Of a stretch of 64,000 nucleotides of DNA, positions 51,811 to 61,048 are shown one piece after another (within the stretch, counting starts at the first letter, position 1; each line of letters begins with the position of its first letter). The translations under genes and the position numbers were made by a program. The notes beneath the pieces were generated by a model. That model made no database searches. It was not told the origin of the DNA and saw only the letters and a program-made list of their open reading frames with translations. The DNA comes from Pseudomonas sp. BBP2017 (GTDB lineage Bacteria; Pseudomonadota; Gammaproteobacteria; Pseudomonadales; Pseudomonadaceae): positions 124,001 to 188,000 of the forward strand of contig NZ_PVZN01000005.1 in assembly GCF_003024385.1 (NCBI RefSeq), written 5' to 3'.

Positions 51811-52986
51811 ATGCCATCCGTAATTTCCACCGACGTACTGATCGTCGGCGCAGGGGTCGCAGGCCTCTGGCTCAATGCCCGTCTGCGCCGCCTGGGTTAC
51901 TCGACGGTCGTGGTGGAACGCGCCAGCCTCGGTGGCGAGCAGACCCTCAAATCGCAGGGGATCATTCATGGCGGCGCCAAGTATGCCCTGCATGGCACGC
52001 TGACCGGTGCCTCCGAAGCCATTGCCGACATGCCTCGGCGCTGGAGCGAGGCTCTGGCCGGTAAAGGCGAACTGGACCTTTCCGGCGTGCGCCTGTTGTC
52101 CGACGCCCATTACCTGTGGTCCCCCGGCACAATCGCCGGCAATCTGACCAGTTTCTTCGCCAGCAAGGCGGTGCGTGGCCGTGTCGATCAGGTCAAGGGC
52201 GATCAACTGCCACCTGCCCTGCAGGATCGCGCATTCAAAGGTAAGGTCTATCGCCTGGCAGAACTGGTCATTGACGTGCCAAGCCTGCTGAACAAGCTCG
52301 CCGAACTGGCCGGTGACAGCCTGCTGGCTGGCGAGCAGATCGAACCCCTGCAAGCAGAGGGTGAACTGGCCGGGCTGCGTGTCGATGGCCGCGAGATCCG
52401 CGCCCAGCGCATCGTACTCAGCGCCGGGGCCGGCAATGCCGCCCTGCTTGAAGCCATCGGCCTGAGTCAGCCTGCGATGCAGCGCCGCCCACTGCACATG
52501 GTCATGGCCAAGGGCGCCAGCCTCAAACCCCTGTATGCCCACTGCCTGGGCGGCGGCCCCAAGCCACGCATCACCGTCACCAGCCACCCGGCCGCCGATG
52601 GTCAATGGGTCTGGTACCTGGGTGGCGACCTGGCCGAGGCCGACGGCGTTGCCCGCGAGCCTGAAGCCCAGATTGCCGCGGCGAAAAAGGAAGTCAGCAA
52701 CCTGCTGCCATGGATCGACCTCAGTCAGGTGCGCTGGGCTACCGTGCGCATCGATCGCGCCGAGCCTGCCCAGTCCGGCCTGGTGCGCCCGGACAACGCC
52801 TTCCTCGCCGAGCAGCAGCGCCTGCTGGTCGGCTGGCCGACCAAACTGGCCCTGGCCCCGGACTTCAGTGATCGGGTCCTGGCCAGCCTTGAGCGTGACG
52901 GGATCAAGCCGCAAGCTCACACAGCCCTGCCCGAACTGCCACGGCCGCCGATGGCCCTGCCGGTCTGGGAGCAACTGCTGCCATGA
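51811..52986 (+). CDS. FAD-dependent oxidoreductase (DAO family)
   Basis: A 391-aa flavoprotein. The FAD-binding Rossmann motif DVLIVGAGVAGLWLNARLRRLG is near residues 8-29, and GGEQTLKSQGIIHGGAKYALHG near 46-67 resembles the substrate loop of glycerol-3-phosphate and 2-hydroxyglutarate oxidases. A C-terminal Rossmann-closing stretch (LVGWPTKLALAPDFSDRVL) follows. It overlaps the next gene by 4 nt (ATGA). The substrate is not known. Confidence 0.85.
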   Translation: MPSVISTDVLIVGAGVAGLWLNARLRRLGYSTVVVERASLGGEQTLKSQGIIHGGAKYALHGTLTGASEAIADMPRRWSEALAGKGELDLSGVRLLSDAHYLWSPGTIAGNLTSFFASKAVRGRVDQVKGDQLPPALQDRAFKGKVYRLAELVIDVPSLLNKLAELAGDSLLAGEQIEPLQAEGELAGLRVDGREIRAQRIVLSAGAGNAALLEAIGLSQPAMQRRPLHMVMAKGASLKPLYAHCLGGGPKPRITVTSHPAADGQWVWYLGGDLAEADGVAREPEAQIAAAKKEVSNLLPWIDLSQVRWATVRIDRAEPAQSGLVRPDNAFLAEQQRLLVGWPTKLALAPDFSDRVLASLERDGIKPQAHTALPELPRPPMALPVWEQLLP

Positions 52987-53792
52987 GCCTGGCGACTCTC
53001 CACGATCTGCACCGCCCCTTGGGCAGCACAGGTCTGCGCGTCTCGCCGCTGGGCCTGGGTACGGTCAAACTGGGGCGCGACCAAGGCGTCAAATACCCCA
53101 ACGGCTTCACCATCCCCGACGACGACCAGGCCCGCCTGCTGCTGGCCCAGGCCCGTGACCTGGGCATCAACCTGATCGACACCGCTCCGGCCTATGGCCG
53201 CAGTGAAGAGCGCCTTGGACCGCTGCTGCGTGGCCAACGCGATCACTGGGTGATCGTCAGCAAGGTCGGTGAAGAGTTCGACAACGGCCAATCGCACTTC
53301 GACTTCAGCGCCGCGCACACGCGCTTTTCCATCGAACGCAGCCTCAAGCGCCTGGAAACCGAACACATCGACCTGGTGCTGGTGCACTCCGATGGCAATG
53401 ACCTGCACATCCTTGAGCATGAGGAGGTCTATCAGACCCTCGAAGCGCTGAAACAGGAAGGCAAGATCGGCGGCTTCGGCTTGTCCGGCAAGACCGTGGC
53501 GGGGGGCTTGAAAGCATTGGTACGCGGCGATTGTGCCATGATCACCTACAATCTGAACGAACAGGCAGAGCGCCCGGTGCTCGACTATGCCGCCGAGCAT
53601 GGCAAAGCCATCCTGGTGAAAAAGGCCCTGGCCAGCGGACATGTCTGCCTGAGCCCGGGAGTGGACCCGGTGCGTGCCAGCTTCGAACTGTTGTTTGGCC
53701 GCCCAGGTGTGAGCAGCGCCATTGTCGGCACCATCAACCCTGTACACCTGGCCCACAACGTGGCTACTGTTGCCGCCGTATTGAATCGCTGA
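52983..53792 (+). CDS. Aldo/keto reductase
   Basis: A 269-aa TIM-barrel NAD(P)H-dependent reductase. The catalytic tetrad is visible: Asp and Tyr in NLIDTAPAYGRSEERLG (near 60-75), Lys in IVSKVGEE (near 93) and His in VLVHSDG (near 135). It is translationally coupled to the oxidoreductase ahead of it and 47 nt before the unknown gene, so the three may be one operon. The substrate is unknown. Confidence 0.9.
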   Translation: MSLATLHDLHRPLGSTGLRVSPLGLGTVKLGRDQGVKYPNGFTIPDDDQARLLLAQARDLGINLIDTAPAYGRSEERLGPLLRGQRDHWVIVSKVGEEFDNGQSHFDFSAAHTRFSIERSLKRLETEHIDLVLVHSDGNDLHILEHEEVYQTLEALKQEGKIGGFGLSGKTVAGGLKALVRGDCAMITYNLNEQAERPVLDYAAEHGKAILVKKALASGHVCLSPGVDPVRASFELLFGRPGVSSAIVGTINPVHLAHNVATVAAVLNR

Positions 53793-53839
53793 CGCCCACG
53801 CCGCCGTCGCGGCCGCCCCCAACGCAAGAAGGAGTCGAC

Positions 53840-54802
53840 ATGCCGCGAACGCTGATACGCAAGAACCCGAGCAACTTCAAGACCCTGCCCCTGCACGTCG
53901 AAGCCAGCCCCGAAGGATTGTGCTATCAGAGCATCGGCATGCCGCTGAACTTTGCCCAGACCCAGCAACGGCGCAAGCAGATTCACCTGGCCGACAGCCA
54001 ACGCTTCGCCGTAGAGCTAGCCAATCTGGGCGTCTCGGTGCGCCTGACGCTGCACTGGCAGAACCGCGATTACTGGGTGCTGGTCCGCCAGCGCCGCCAG
54101 GACCGTGGGGATGTGGTACTGAAACTGATCTCCGGCTATGTACCGGCCCAGGAACTGAACCTGCCCCTGCATACCGCCATTCAGGAAGTTGCTGAAGAGT
54201 GTCTATTGGAAACGCCGGAAGGCTGGCTTGGGGGGCGTTTCAGCGACACCTGGCTACCGGCGCCCTATGCCGATGCCCTGCATTACCGTGAAGCGCTGCC
54301 GTTCGTCCTGACACCGCAATCCGGCGCAGCGCGGCCTGTGCGCTGCGCCAACCTGCAGCTGCTGGAACGACCGCGAGCCTATGTGCACCTACCGACAGCG
54401 TCGCTGCAACTGATCTATGACCTGCGCCTGCAGGTCCCGCGCGAAGCCAAATCGTTGAGCCTGTTTCATGTCGATGAACGGCTTGAAGGAAACCAACTGG
54501 TGACCCGCCTCAACCGCACCCGCCCCGACCTGTACCTGATGCCTCTGGAGGATGGCCGCCCTCGCGCCGAGCTGTACACGTTGAAGAAAGACCGCCTGGT
54601 GCCAGCGAGCACTCGCGGTCTCTATCTGGCCGAAAGTTTTGCACGCCAAGAGGGCTGGCTGGTCAGGGATGAGCGGATTCGCTGGAAGGATTGGGTTAGT
54701 CAGCAGGGGCTGGCGGTGCCGAAACCGGACAGTGGCTTACGACGGCTTACCGGCAAAGCCCGGGAATTGTTGCAAATGGCGCGGGGAGGGCTGGGTAAGT
54801 AA
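53840..54802 (+). CDS. Conserved Pseudomonas protein with Nudix-like stretch
   Basis: I do not recognise a characterised family. 320 aa, soluble, with no signal peptide or TM helix. The ATG at 53840 has AAGGAG 6-7 nt upstream. Residues about 93-112 read GYVPAQE...AIQEVAEECLLE, which resembles a Nudix box (G-x5-E-x7-REUxEExGU) but with two extra residues and Gln for Arg, so it may be a degenerate Nudix fold. There are no Walker motifs, so a transporter ATPase label would not be supported. It probably belongs to the oxidoreductase/aldo-keto reductase operon and is followed by a REP. Confidence 0.8.
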   Translation: MPRTLIRKNPSNFKTLPLHVEASPEGLCYQSIGMPLNFAQTQQRRKQIHLADSQRFAVELANLGVSVRLTLHWQNRDYWVLVRQRRQDRGDVVLKLISGYVPAQELNLPLHTAIQEVAEECLLETPEGWLGGRFSDTWLPAPYADALHYREALPFVLTPQSGAARPVRCANLQLLERPRAYVHLPTASLQLIYDLRLQVPREAKSLSLFHVDERLEGNQLVTRLNRTRPDLYLMPLEDGRPRAELYTLKKDRLVPASTRGLYLAESFARQEGWLVRDERIRWKDWVSQQGLAVPKPDSGLRRLTGKARELLQMARGGLGK

Positions 54803-54805
54803 CCC

Positions 54806-54860
54806 ATCGCGGGGCAAGCCCGCTCCCACAGGCGCTGTGGGAGCGGGCTTGCCCCGCGAT
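54806..54860. repeat. REP palindrome between the unknown gene and hldE
   Basis: Inverted arms with GGGGCAAGCCCGCTCCCACA and its complement around a short GGCGC centre, starting 3 nt after the stop codon and ending 8 nt before the hldE stop. It separates convergent genes. Confidence 0.92.
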
Positions 54861-54867
54861 GCTGTTA

Positions 54868-56289
54868 TCAGTTTTTGCGAATCTTCTCGACAATGGCGGT
54901 GGTCGAGCTGTTCTCAACCAGCCCCAACACCTTCACCGTACCGCCATACGCCTTGACGATATCGGCGCCGACCACCTGGTCGATACCGTAGTCCCCGCCC
55001 TTGACCAGCACATCCGGCTTGACCTGGCTGAGCAGGTTTTCCGGCGTGCCTTCAGGAAAGCTGATGACCCAATCCACTGCACCCAGGCCAGCGAGCACTG
55101 CCATGCGTCGATCAACGCTGTTGATCGGACGGCCCGGCCCTTTCAGCCGGCTCACAGAAGCATCGTCGTTTACCGCAACGATCAGACGATCACCTTGGGC
55201 CCGCGCTTGCTCCAGGTATGTCACGTGACCTGCATGAAGGATATCGAAGCAACCATTGGTGAAGACAATCTTCTCGTTGTGCGCACGGGCATCATCGATG
55301 GCCAGCAGCAACTGGTCGAGGCTCAGCACCCCACGCTCAGAACCTTCTTCGCGCTGAATCGCGCGGCGCAATTCCGGCGCACTGATAGCCGCAGTACCGA
55401 GCTTGCCAACAACGATGCTGGCGGCCAGGTTGGCCAGGCCCACGGCATGGGGCAGTTCTTCGCCTGCAGCAATGGCCGCGGCCAGGGTCGAAATCACCGT
55501 ATCACCAGCACCGGTGACGTCGAAGACTTCGCGAGCACGGGCCGGCAAGTGCAGGGCCGGATGATCGGGACGCAACAGGGTCATGCCATGCTCACCACGC
55601 GTCACCAACAAGGCCCCCAGCTCCAGTTCGCTCATCAGCTGAGCACCCTTGGCCACCAGCTCCGCTTCATCAGCGCAGCGCCCGACGATGGTCTCGAACT
55701 CACTGAGGTTCGGGGTGATCAGGCTGGCACCGCGGTAGACCGAAAAGTCCTTGCCCTTCGGGTCGGCCAGCACCGGAATCCCTTTGGCCCGTGCAGCCTG
55801 GATCAGACTCTGATGGTTCTTCAGGGCGCCTTTGCCGTAGTCCGACAGCACCAATACCTTGACCCCGTCGAGCAGGGTGTCGACTTCAGCCCCCAGCGAC
55901 AGTGGATCGGTGGCGAAGGGTTGTTCGAAATCGATACGCAGCAGTTGCTGGTGACGGCTCATGACCCGCAGCTTGACGATGGTCGGCTGGTGCGCAATAC
56001 GCTGGAAAATCGAGCGCACGCCTGCGGCCTTCAGGCTGTTGGTCAGGCTCTCGGCGGCTTCGTCCTGGCCGGTAACCCCGATCAGTGAAGCCGGAGCGCC
56101 CAAGGCGGCGATGTTCAAGGCCACGTTGGCCGCACCACCAGGACGGTCCTCGATCTGTTCGACCTTGACCACCGGTACCGGTGCTTCAGGCGAAATCCGT
56201 GAGGTACCACCATGCCAGTAGCGGTCGAGCATGACATCGCCCACCACCAGTACCGGGGCTTGATCGAAACGCGGCATGGACAACTTCAT
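54868..56289 (-). CDS. hldE: Bifunctional heptose kinase/adenylyltransferase HldE
   Basis: A 473-aa enzyme for ADP-heptose synthesis, needed for LPS inner core. The N-terminal PfkB/ribokinase domain (about 1-315) has [16 protein letters not shown] and [16 protein letters not shown]. The C-terminal cytidylyltransferase domain (about 345-473) starts with [20 protein letters not shown]. The ATG at 56289 matches homologues; a TTG two codons upstream is unlikely. It follows msbA on the same strand after 131 nt. Confidence 0.96.
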   Translation of the reverse strand: MKLSMPRFDQAPVLVVGDVMLDRYWHGGTSRISPEAPVPVVKVEQIEDRPGGAANVALNIAALGAPASLIGVTGQDEAAESLTNSLKAAGVRSIFQRIAHQPTIVKLRVMSRHQQLLRIDFEQPFATDPLSLGAEVDTLLDGVKVLVLSDYGKGALKNHQSLIQAARAKGIPVLADPKGKDFSVYRGASLITPNLSEFETIVGRCADEAELVAKGAQLMSELELGALLVTRGEHGMTLLRPDHPALHLPARAREVFDVTGAGDTVISTLAAAIAAGEELPHAVGLANLAASIVVGKLGTAAISAPELRRAIQREEGSERGVLSLDQLLLAIDDARAHNEKIVFTNGCFDILHAGHVTYLEQARAQGDRLIVAVNDDASVSRLKGPGRPINSVDRRMAVLAGLGAVDWVISFPEGTPENLLSQVKPDVLVKGGDYGIDQVVGADIVKAYGGTVKVLGLVENSSTTAIVEKIRKN

Positions 56290-56420
56290 GGGCAACCCAT
56301 ATATACAAAATTAACAGGGGCAGGATATTAGCACAGGCTAGACGAAGGCTTGATTGCCACCTTACCAACAAGCTGATGCAGGAAGACGGCCGGAGCCCAG
56401 GACAGGCCCCGGCGTGAGGC

Positions 56421-58235
56421 TCAGGTGATATCGGCCTTGGCCGGTTCGTCCAGGCCCATGGCATGCAGCCTGGCATAGTAGCCGTTGGCAGCCAGCAGCT
56501 CGGCATGCGTGCCGCGCTCGACCAGCTTGCCCTGATCCATGACCAGGATCATGTCGGCCTTTTCAATGGTCGACAGACGGTGAGCGATAACCAGCGTGGT
56601 ACGGCCCTTCATCACATGATCGAGCGCTGCCTGGATATGCCGCTCGGACTCGGTATCCAGGGCCGAGGTGGCCTCATCGAGGATCAGCAGTGGCGCGTTC
56701 TTGAGCAGGGCCCGGGCTATTGCCAGACGCTGACGCTGACCACCGGAGAGCAGCACACCGTTCTCACCGACCTGAGTGTCAAAGCCCTTGGGCAGTTGAT
56801 CGACAAACTCCTTGGCATAGGCATCGGCGGCAGCCGCTTCGATATCAGCACGCGGCGCGCCAGCCAGATCGCCGTAGGCAATGTTATTGGCCACGGTATC
56901 GTTGAACAGGGTGACATGCTGGGTCACCTGGGATACATGGCGGCGCAGATTGCGCAAACGATAGTCCTCGATCTCCACGCCATCAAGGAGGATCTGCCCC
57001 TGGTCATGGTGATAGAACCGCGGAATCAGCGAGGCCAGGGTCGACTTGCCACTCCCTGAACGCCCCACCAGTGCGATCATCTGCCCCGGTTCAGCGGTGA
57101 AGGAAATATCAGACAACACCTGACGATCAGTGCCGGGGTAGGTAAAGCTCAGGTTGCGCACTTCAAGGCGCCCCTCTACCCGCTCCAGCTCCACAGTACC
57201 GGTATCGACTTCCGGCTTTTCATCCAGCTGTTCGAAAATGCTTTCAGCACCGGCCAGGCCTTTCTGGATCGTCGAACTGACTTCCGACAGCTGCCGAATC
57301 GGCTTGGGCAGCAGGCCTGCAGCAGTGATGTAGGCAACCAGGTCACCCGCGGTGGCGTCCCCACGCAGGAACAGCACCAGGAACATCAGCGCAGCCATGG
57401 CGGAATAGATCACCAACTGCAGCATCGGGGTGTACACAGCCCCGGTCTTGGTCATGCGCAGCTGCTTGTCGGTGTTGCTTTGGCTGGCATTGGCGAAGCG
57501 TTGCTGCTCGTAGTTTTCACCACCGAAGCTGCGCACTACACGGTAGCCTTGAATGGTCTCAGAAGCGACATGAGTGACATCGCCCATCGCCACCTGGATC
57601 TTCTTGCTCTGTTTGCGGAATTTCTTGCTGGCGGTACCGACCATCATGGCAATGACTGGCAGGATTGCCAGCATTACCAGGGTCAGCTTCCAGTTCATCC
57701 ACAACAAGTAGGCGAACAGGAACACCACCGTCAGACCTTCACGGATCACCACCTTGATAGCATCGGTGGCGGCGCCGGTAACCATGGTCACGTTGAAGGT
57801 GATACGCGAAATCAGGTGGCCGGAGTTGTGGTTGTCGAAGTAACGGTTGGGCAGCACCAGCAACTTGTTGAACAACTCCACCCGCAGGTCATGGACCAGC
57901 CCCAGCGAGACCTTGGCCAGGAAGTAGTTACCCAGGAACGAGCCAAGCCCCTGCCAGGCGGCGATCAGCACGATCAGCAACGGCACGGCTTGCAGTAGCT
58001 GCAGGTCTTGCAGGTACGGGACGTTGGGGAACAACACTGCCTGGGGATTGCTCAGACCATCGACGAAGTACTTGAGAATCCCGGCCAGCATGGGCTGGGT
58101 TGAGGCAAAGATGATGAAACCGAGGATACTCAGCATGAAAATGCCGATATACGGTTTCACATAGCTCAGTAGCCGGAAGTAGATTTTCAGGCTGGAGCTG
58201 CTCTGCTGCTCCGCCTTTAGCGGTGTTTCGGCCAT
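56421..58235 (-). CDS. msbA: Lipid A export ATP-binding/permease protein MsbA
   Basis: A 604-aa half-transporter that flips lipid A-core across the inner membrane. Six TM helices occupy about 20-320. The nucleotide-binding domain has Walker A GRSGSGKSTLAS near residue 387, the signature LSGGQRQRLAIARALL, Walker B LLILDEATSALD, and the switch His in LVIAHRLSTIE. It is directly upstream of hldE. No lpxK is adjacent. Confidence 0.96.
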   Translation of the reverse strand: MAETPLKAEQQSSSSLKIYFRLLSYVKPYIGIFMLSILGFIIFASTQPMLAGILKYFVDGLSNPQAVLFPNVPYLQDLQLLQAVPLLIVLIAAWQGLGSFLGNYFLAKVSLGLVHDLRVELFNKLLVLPNRYFDNHNSGHLISRITFNVTMVTGAATDAIKVVIREGLTVVFLFAYLLWMNWKLTLVMLAILPVIAMMVGTASKKFRKQSKKIQVAMGDVTHVASETIQGYRVVRSFGGENYEQQRFANASQSNTDKQLRMTKTGAVYTPMLQLVIYSAMAALMFLVLFLRGDATAGDLVAYITAAGLLPKPIRQLSEVSSTIQKGLAGAESIFEQLDEKPEVDTGTVELERVEGRLEVRNLSFTYPGTDRQVLSDISFTAEPGQMIALVGRSGSGKSTLASLIPRFYHHDQGQILLDGVEIEDYRLRNLRRHVSQVTQHVTLFNDTVANNIAYGDLAGAPRADIEAAAADAYAKEFVDQLPKGFDTQVGENGVLLSGGQRQRLAIARALLKNAPLLILDEATSALDTESERHIQAALDHVMKGRTTLVIAHRLSTIEKADMILVMDQGKLVERGTHAELLAANGYYARLHAMGLDEPAKADIT

Positions 58236-58456
58236 CGTAGAGCTCGCTGTTCAGATTTAACCGGAAATTTTATCACAGCCCAGCCAAGCGGCATGCACTC
58301 GGGCCATCTACAGAGTAAAGCTTCACCAATTCCAGGTTCATACCCTGCATACGTCCTGTGCATTCGCATCGTCTTACAACACCGGCATGGTACATCTGCA
58401 AAATTTTCGGCATTATTACCGGTCCTTTTGCTCGCCCGTAGGCAAGGCCACTATTC

Positions 58457-59059
58457 ATGCAATCATCCCGGCTACACCAGGTCGACCTCAACCAACTCAT
58501 CCTTGGCGCCCAGGTGCTGGAGGCTGATAGTTTCGGCGCCAAAGTGTACCTGCTTAGTGACGGCAACATTCTTAAACTCTTCAGGCGCAAGCGCTTGATT
58601 TCATCTGCCTTGCTGCGGCCTTACTCCCAGCGTTTCATCGACAACGCAACGCAGTTGGAGAAAAAGGGAATTCCCACGCTGAAGGTTTTGAAATACTACA
58701 AGCTGGATGCCCCGGGAATGACAGCCGTGCTATACCAGCCACTGCCGGGAGAAACCCTCAGCCAACTGTCTCGCAAGGCGGGTTTCAGCTGGCAAGAACG
58801 TTTACCGGAGCTCGTGGCGTTGGTGCGCAAGCTGCACAAGTCGGGCATTTACTTTCGCTCCCTGCACCTTGGCAACATTGTCGTGACACCAGAGCAGGAA
58901 ATGGGCCTGATTGATGTTGCCGATATGCGTTTCATGCGTGCACCGCTGTCCAACCGCATGGTCCGGCGCAACGTGCAGCATTTCGCCCGTTACATCGCCC
59001 GCGAGCGCCTCGAGAGTCAATTCCCTCTCGCCGAACTGGAACGTGCACTGCTGAGCTGA
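58457..59059 (+). CDS. Kinase-like (WaaP/RIO-type) protein, toluene-tolerance family
   Basis: A 200-aa protein with a shortened protein-kinase-like fold: a beta-lobe with FGAKVYLLSDGNILKLFRRKR (Lys in strand 3 near residue 36) and a C-lobe HxDLxxxN-like segment GIYFRSLHLGNIVV (near 133-146), followed by LIDVADMRF, which would be the DFG-like metal site. Related sequences are annotated as toluene tolerance or LPS kinase proteins. The usual catalytic His and Asp are replaced by Phe and Ser, so phosphotransfer is uncertain. It is divergent from msbA across 221 bp. Its place in the LPS cluster suggests core modification. Confidence 0.75.
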   Translation: MQSSRLHQVDLNQLILGAQVLEADSFGAKVYLLSDGNILKLFRRKRLISSALLRPYSQRFIDNATQLEKKGIPTLKVLKYYKLDAPGMTAVLYQPLPGETLSQLSRKAGFSWQERLPELVALVRKLHKSGIYFRSLHLGNIVVTPEQEMGLIDVADMRFMRAPLSNRMVRRNVQHFARYIARERLESQFPLAELERALLS

Positions 59060-59151
59060 ACACCTGAGGGCTTGTCGGGCAAGTTACCGGGTAGTTGGTG
59101 GGGCACCGAGGCGCAGGGTGCGCCGCCCGCTCACATGATGTTGATGATGTT

Positions 59152-59175
59152 CAAGGGGGATCGCCCCCTTGTTTC
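59152..59175 (+). terminator. Terminator after the kinase-like gene
   Basis: CAAGGGGG-ATCG-CCCCCTTGTTT: an 8-bp stem with a tetraloop and a short T-run. The preceding gap also has a GGCGCA/TGCGCC hairpin at about 59110. Confidence 0.75.
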
Positions 59176-59203
59176 GCTCCGGATCACGGGCAAACAGCAC
59201 AGG

Positions 59204-59977
59204 TCAATGTGCAAAAAAACCCACGCCTATACCCAGAATCACGCCAACCACCAATACCACCATCAATTTGACGCGATCACGCTTGCGGCGCCGTGCTTTA
59301 CGCCGACGCTCACCGGGCAGACTTACATGCGCACCGAACCCCGTGTGCAGTATCGCGTCATTCTCGAGACTGACCGCGGTGAGATTCAACTCGGTGTAGC
59401 GTTTTGACAGCGCCTTCTCACCAGAATAGGCAGAAAATGGCGCGCAAAGCTGATAGTCGCTCAGCCGGCGCAAGCCTGGGTTCAACGAAAAACTCTGCCA
59501 CTCAGGCTTGTCCGAAAGCAACGGGTAACACGGCACACCGGCAATGACCTGACGCTCGCCCAGATGGATGTAAGGGCTGTGCACTTTCAAGTCATGGGCA
59601 TAGCTGCGCAACCAGACCTGAAGCAAATGCGGGCTGACCTCGAGAATGCTCTTCGAGTCCTCGACGAAACCTGGGCGGTAGAACTCCCAGTCATCCTCGC
59701 AATGAAAGATGTAGGGGGTTTTTACGTGACTGTAGGCAAGGTCGATAGACGGCAACTGCCCCAGTTTAGGCCGATTGACGAACACCTTGCAGTGCGGCTT
59801 CCAGTGTTCCGGAATTGCCTGATGGACAGCGTCATCGCCCGAGTCCTCGGTGATGAACACTTCGCGAATCGGTGCAGTATTGAAACGATCGAAACTCTCG
59901 AGTGTAAGCTTGAGCAAGTCGAAACGCCCGCAACTGGTAACCACCAGGGTTACATCACTGTCATCACTGAATCGCAC
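59204..59977 (-). CDS. Family 2-like glycosyltransferase with C-terminal membrane anchor
   Basis: 257 aa. The N-terminal GT-A nucleotide-binding region is DVTLVVTSCGRFDLLKLTLESF (residues about 6-27), and the acidic HCEDDWEF (near 95) is the DxD-like metal site. An unusual Arg/Lys-rich stretch (RRRKARRRKRDRVK near 225) precedes a C-terminal TM helix (LMVVLVVGVILGIGVGFFAH). The GTG at 59977 is chosen because GGGAGGG lies 7 nt upstream; the ATG at 60022 has no such site. It is part of the LPS core/surface glycan cluster. The sugar is unknown. Confidence 0.75.
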   Translation of the reverse strand: MRFSDDSDVTLVVTSCGRFDLLKLTLESFDRFNTAPIREVFITEDSGDDAVHQAIPEHWKPHCKVFVNRPKLGQLPSIDLAYSHVKTPYIFHCEDDWEFYRPGFVEDSKSILEVSPHLLQVWLRSYAHDLKVHSPYIHLGERQVIAGVPCYPLLSDKPEWQSFSLNPGLRRLSDYQLCAPFSAYSGEKALSKRYTELNLTAVSLENDAILHTGFGAHVSLPGERRRKARRRKRDRVKLMVVLVVGVILGIGVGFFAH

Positions 59978-60043
59978 TGGATTCCCTCCCCATCTTCTGT
60001 ATTCGGTTGTTCGAGACCACACCCCACATAAGGGGCAACCGGC

Positions 60044-61000
60044 TCATATGCCCAGTCTCAAACGCAAGCGCTGCCAACCGGTCAGGGCTGGACGGGAACG
60101 CAGAGGTGGCTGCATTTTTTCAACGATGCTTCGGCCCACTTGAGCGAAGCTGAACTGCGAAACAGCAAGGTCACGACCGTTACTGCCAATGCGCTCGACC
60201 AATGCCGGGTCGGCGCGTAACACTTTGAGCTTTTCCTGCAACTGGGCAATGCTGTTATACAAAACCACGTTGTGCATGTCTTCAAGACCCAGGGCGCGAT
60301 TCTCCGCCTCCCCTTGATCAAAAGCCAGCAGCACACAGCCACAGGCCATTGCCTCGAAATTCTTGATCATGTATTCGCCCATACCGACATCGGCACTGAC
60401 GAAGAAACGAATGCGGTTGAGCGTGTCACAGTACTCTTCACCGGACTTGGTCCGGGTGACCAGCAGATTCTCGACCTGAGCGAGCTCATCGAGTAACGCC
60501 TTGCGCCCGCTGTAGGCGACACTGTTGGTACTGCCGACAAAGGCCAGTTCGATATCCCGTTCGCGCCCCTGGTCGGCCAGCAACTGCTGGTCGTAGCCTT
60601 TGGGCACGAACTCGGCGTCGAAGCCCTCCTGGCGCAAGCGCTCACTGACCATATAGCCTGAGCTGATCACCCGCGCCCAAGGCAACTGACGGTAGTGGGC
60701 ACTGAACTTGCCGGTGTACTTGCACGGGATGTAGTTCTGATAGGCGTCGTGCTCAAGGATGACCAGGTTGGGCACCGTACGAATGAAACCGACCTGACGA
60801 ATCTCTTGCTTGAAACGCAGAAAAAACACAATCCGATCATACTTTTCGACGTCGACTTCACGACGGAAATAACTACGCAGGTTGCGCTGATCTGCGCTGC
60901 TGAGCCAGCGCAGATCGCATTCGCAATGGGCGGCGACACCGTCATAGAGACGATCCAGGATTGCCCGTTGTTCCTTCTGCACCAGAAATAGAACTTTCAT
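60044..61000 (-). CDS. Glycosyltransferase (CgeB/GT-B-like)
   Basis: 318 aa. It looks like a GT-B enzyme: MKVLFLVQKEQRAILDRLYDG begins the N-terminal Rossmann half, and the C-terminal half has YMIKNFEAMACGCVLLAFDQGE near 195-215 (the NFE-x-MACGC acceptor-sugar loop) with LVERIGSNGRDLA near the end. The ATG at 61000 has AAGGAAG 5 nt upstream; the in-frame ATG at 61039 does not. It is between the GT2-like gene (66 nt) and the PIG-L gene (48 nt). The sugar donor is unknown. Confidence 0.8.
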   Translation of the reverse strand: MKVLFLVQKEQRAILDRLYDGVAAHCECDLRWLSSADQRNLRSYFRREVDVEKYDRIVFFLRFKQEIRQVGFIRTVPNLVILEHDAYQNYIPCKYTGKFSAHYRQLPWARVISSGYMVSERLRQEGFDAEFVPKGYDQQLLADQGRERDIELAFVGSTNSVAYSGRKALLDELAQVENLLVTRTKSGEEYCDTLNRIRFFVSADVGMGEYMIKNFEAMACGCVLLAFDQGEAENRALGLEDMHNVVLYNSIAQLQEKLKVLRADPALVERIGSNGRDLAVSQFSFAQVGRSIVEKMQPPLRSRPALTGWQRLRLRLGI

Positions 61001-61048
61001 TGTCTTCCTTGCGGTCTTTATTCGGCCGCTAACAGTCACGGGCCAGGA

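Noticed and set aside
53531..53839. N-terminal extension of the unknown protein into the aldo/keto reductase gene
   Set aside because: It overlaps the reductase out of frame; AAGGAG precedes the ATG at 53840.
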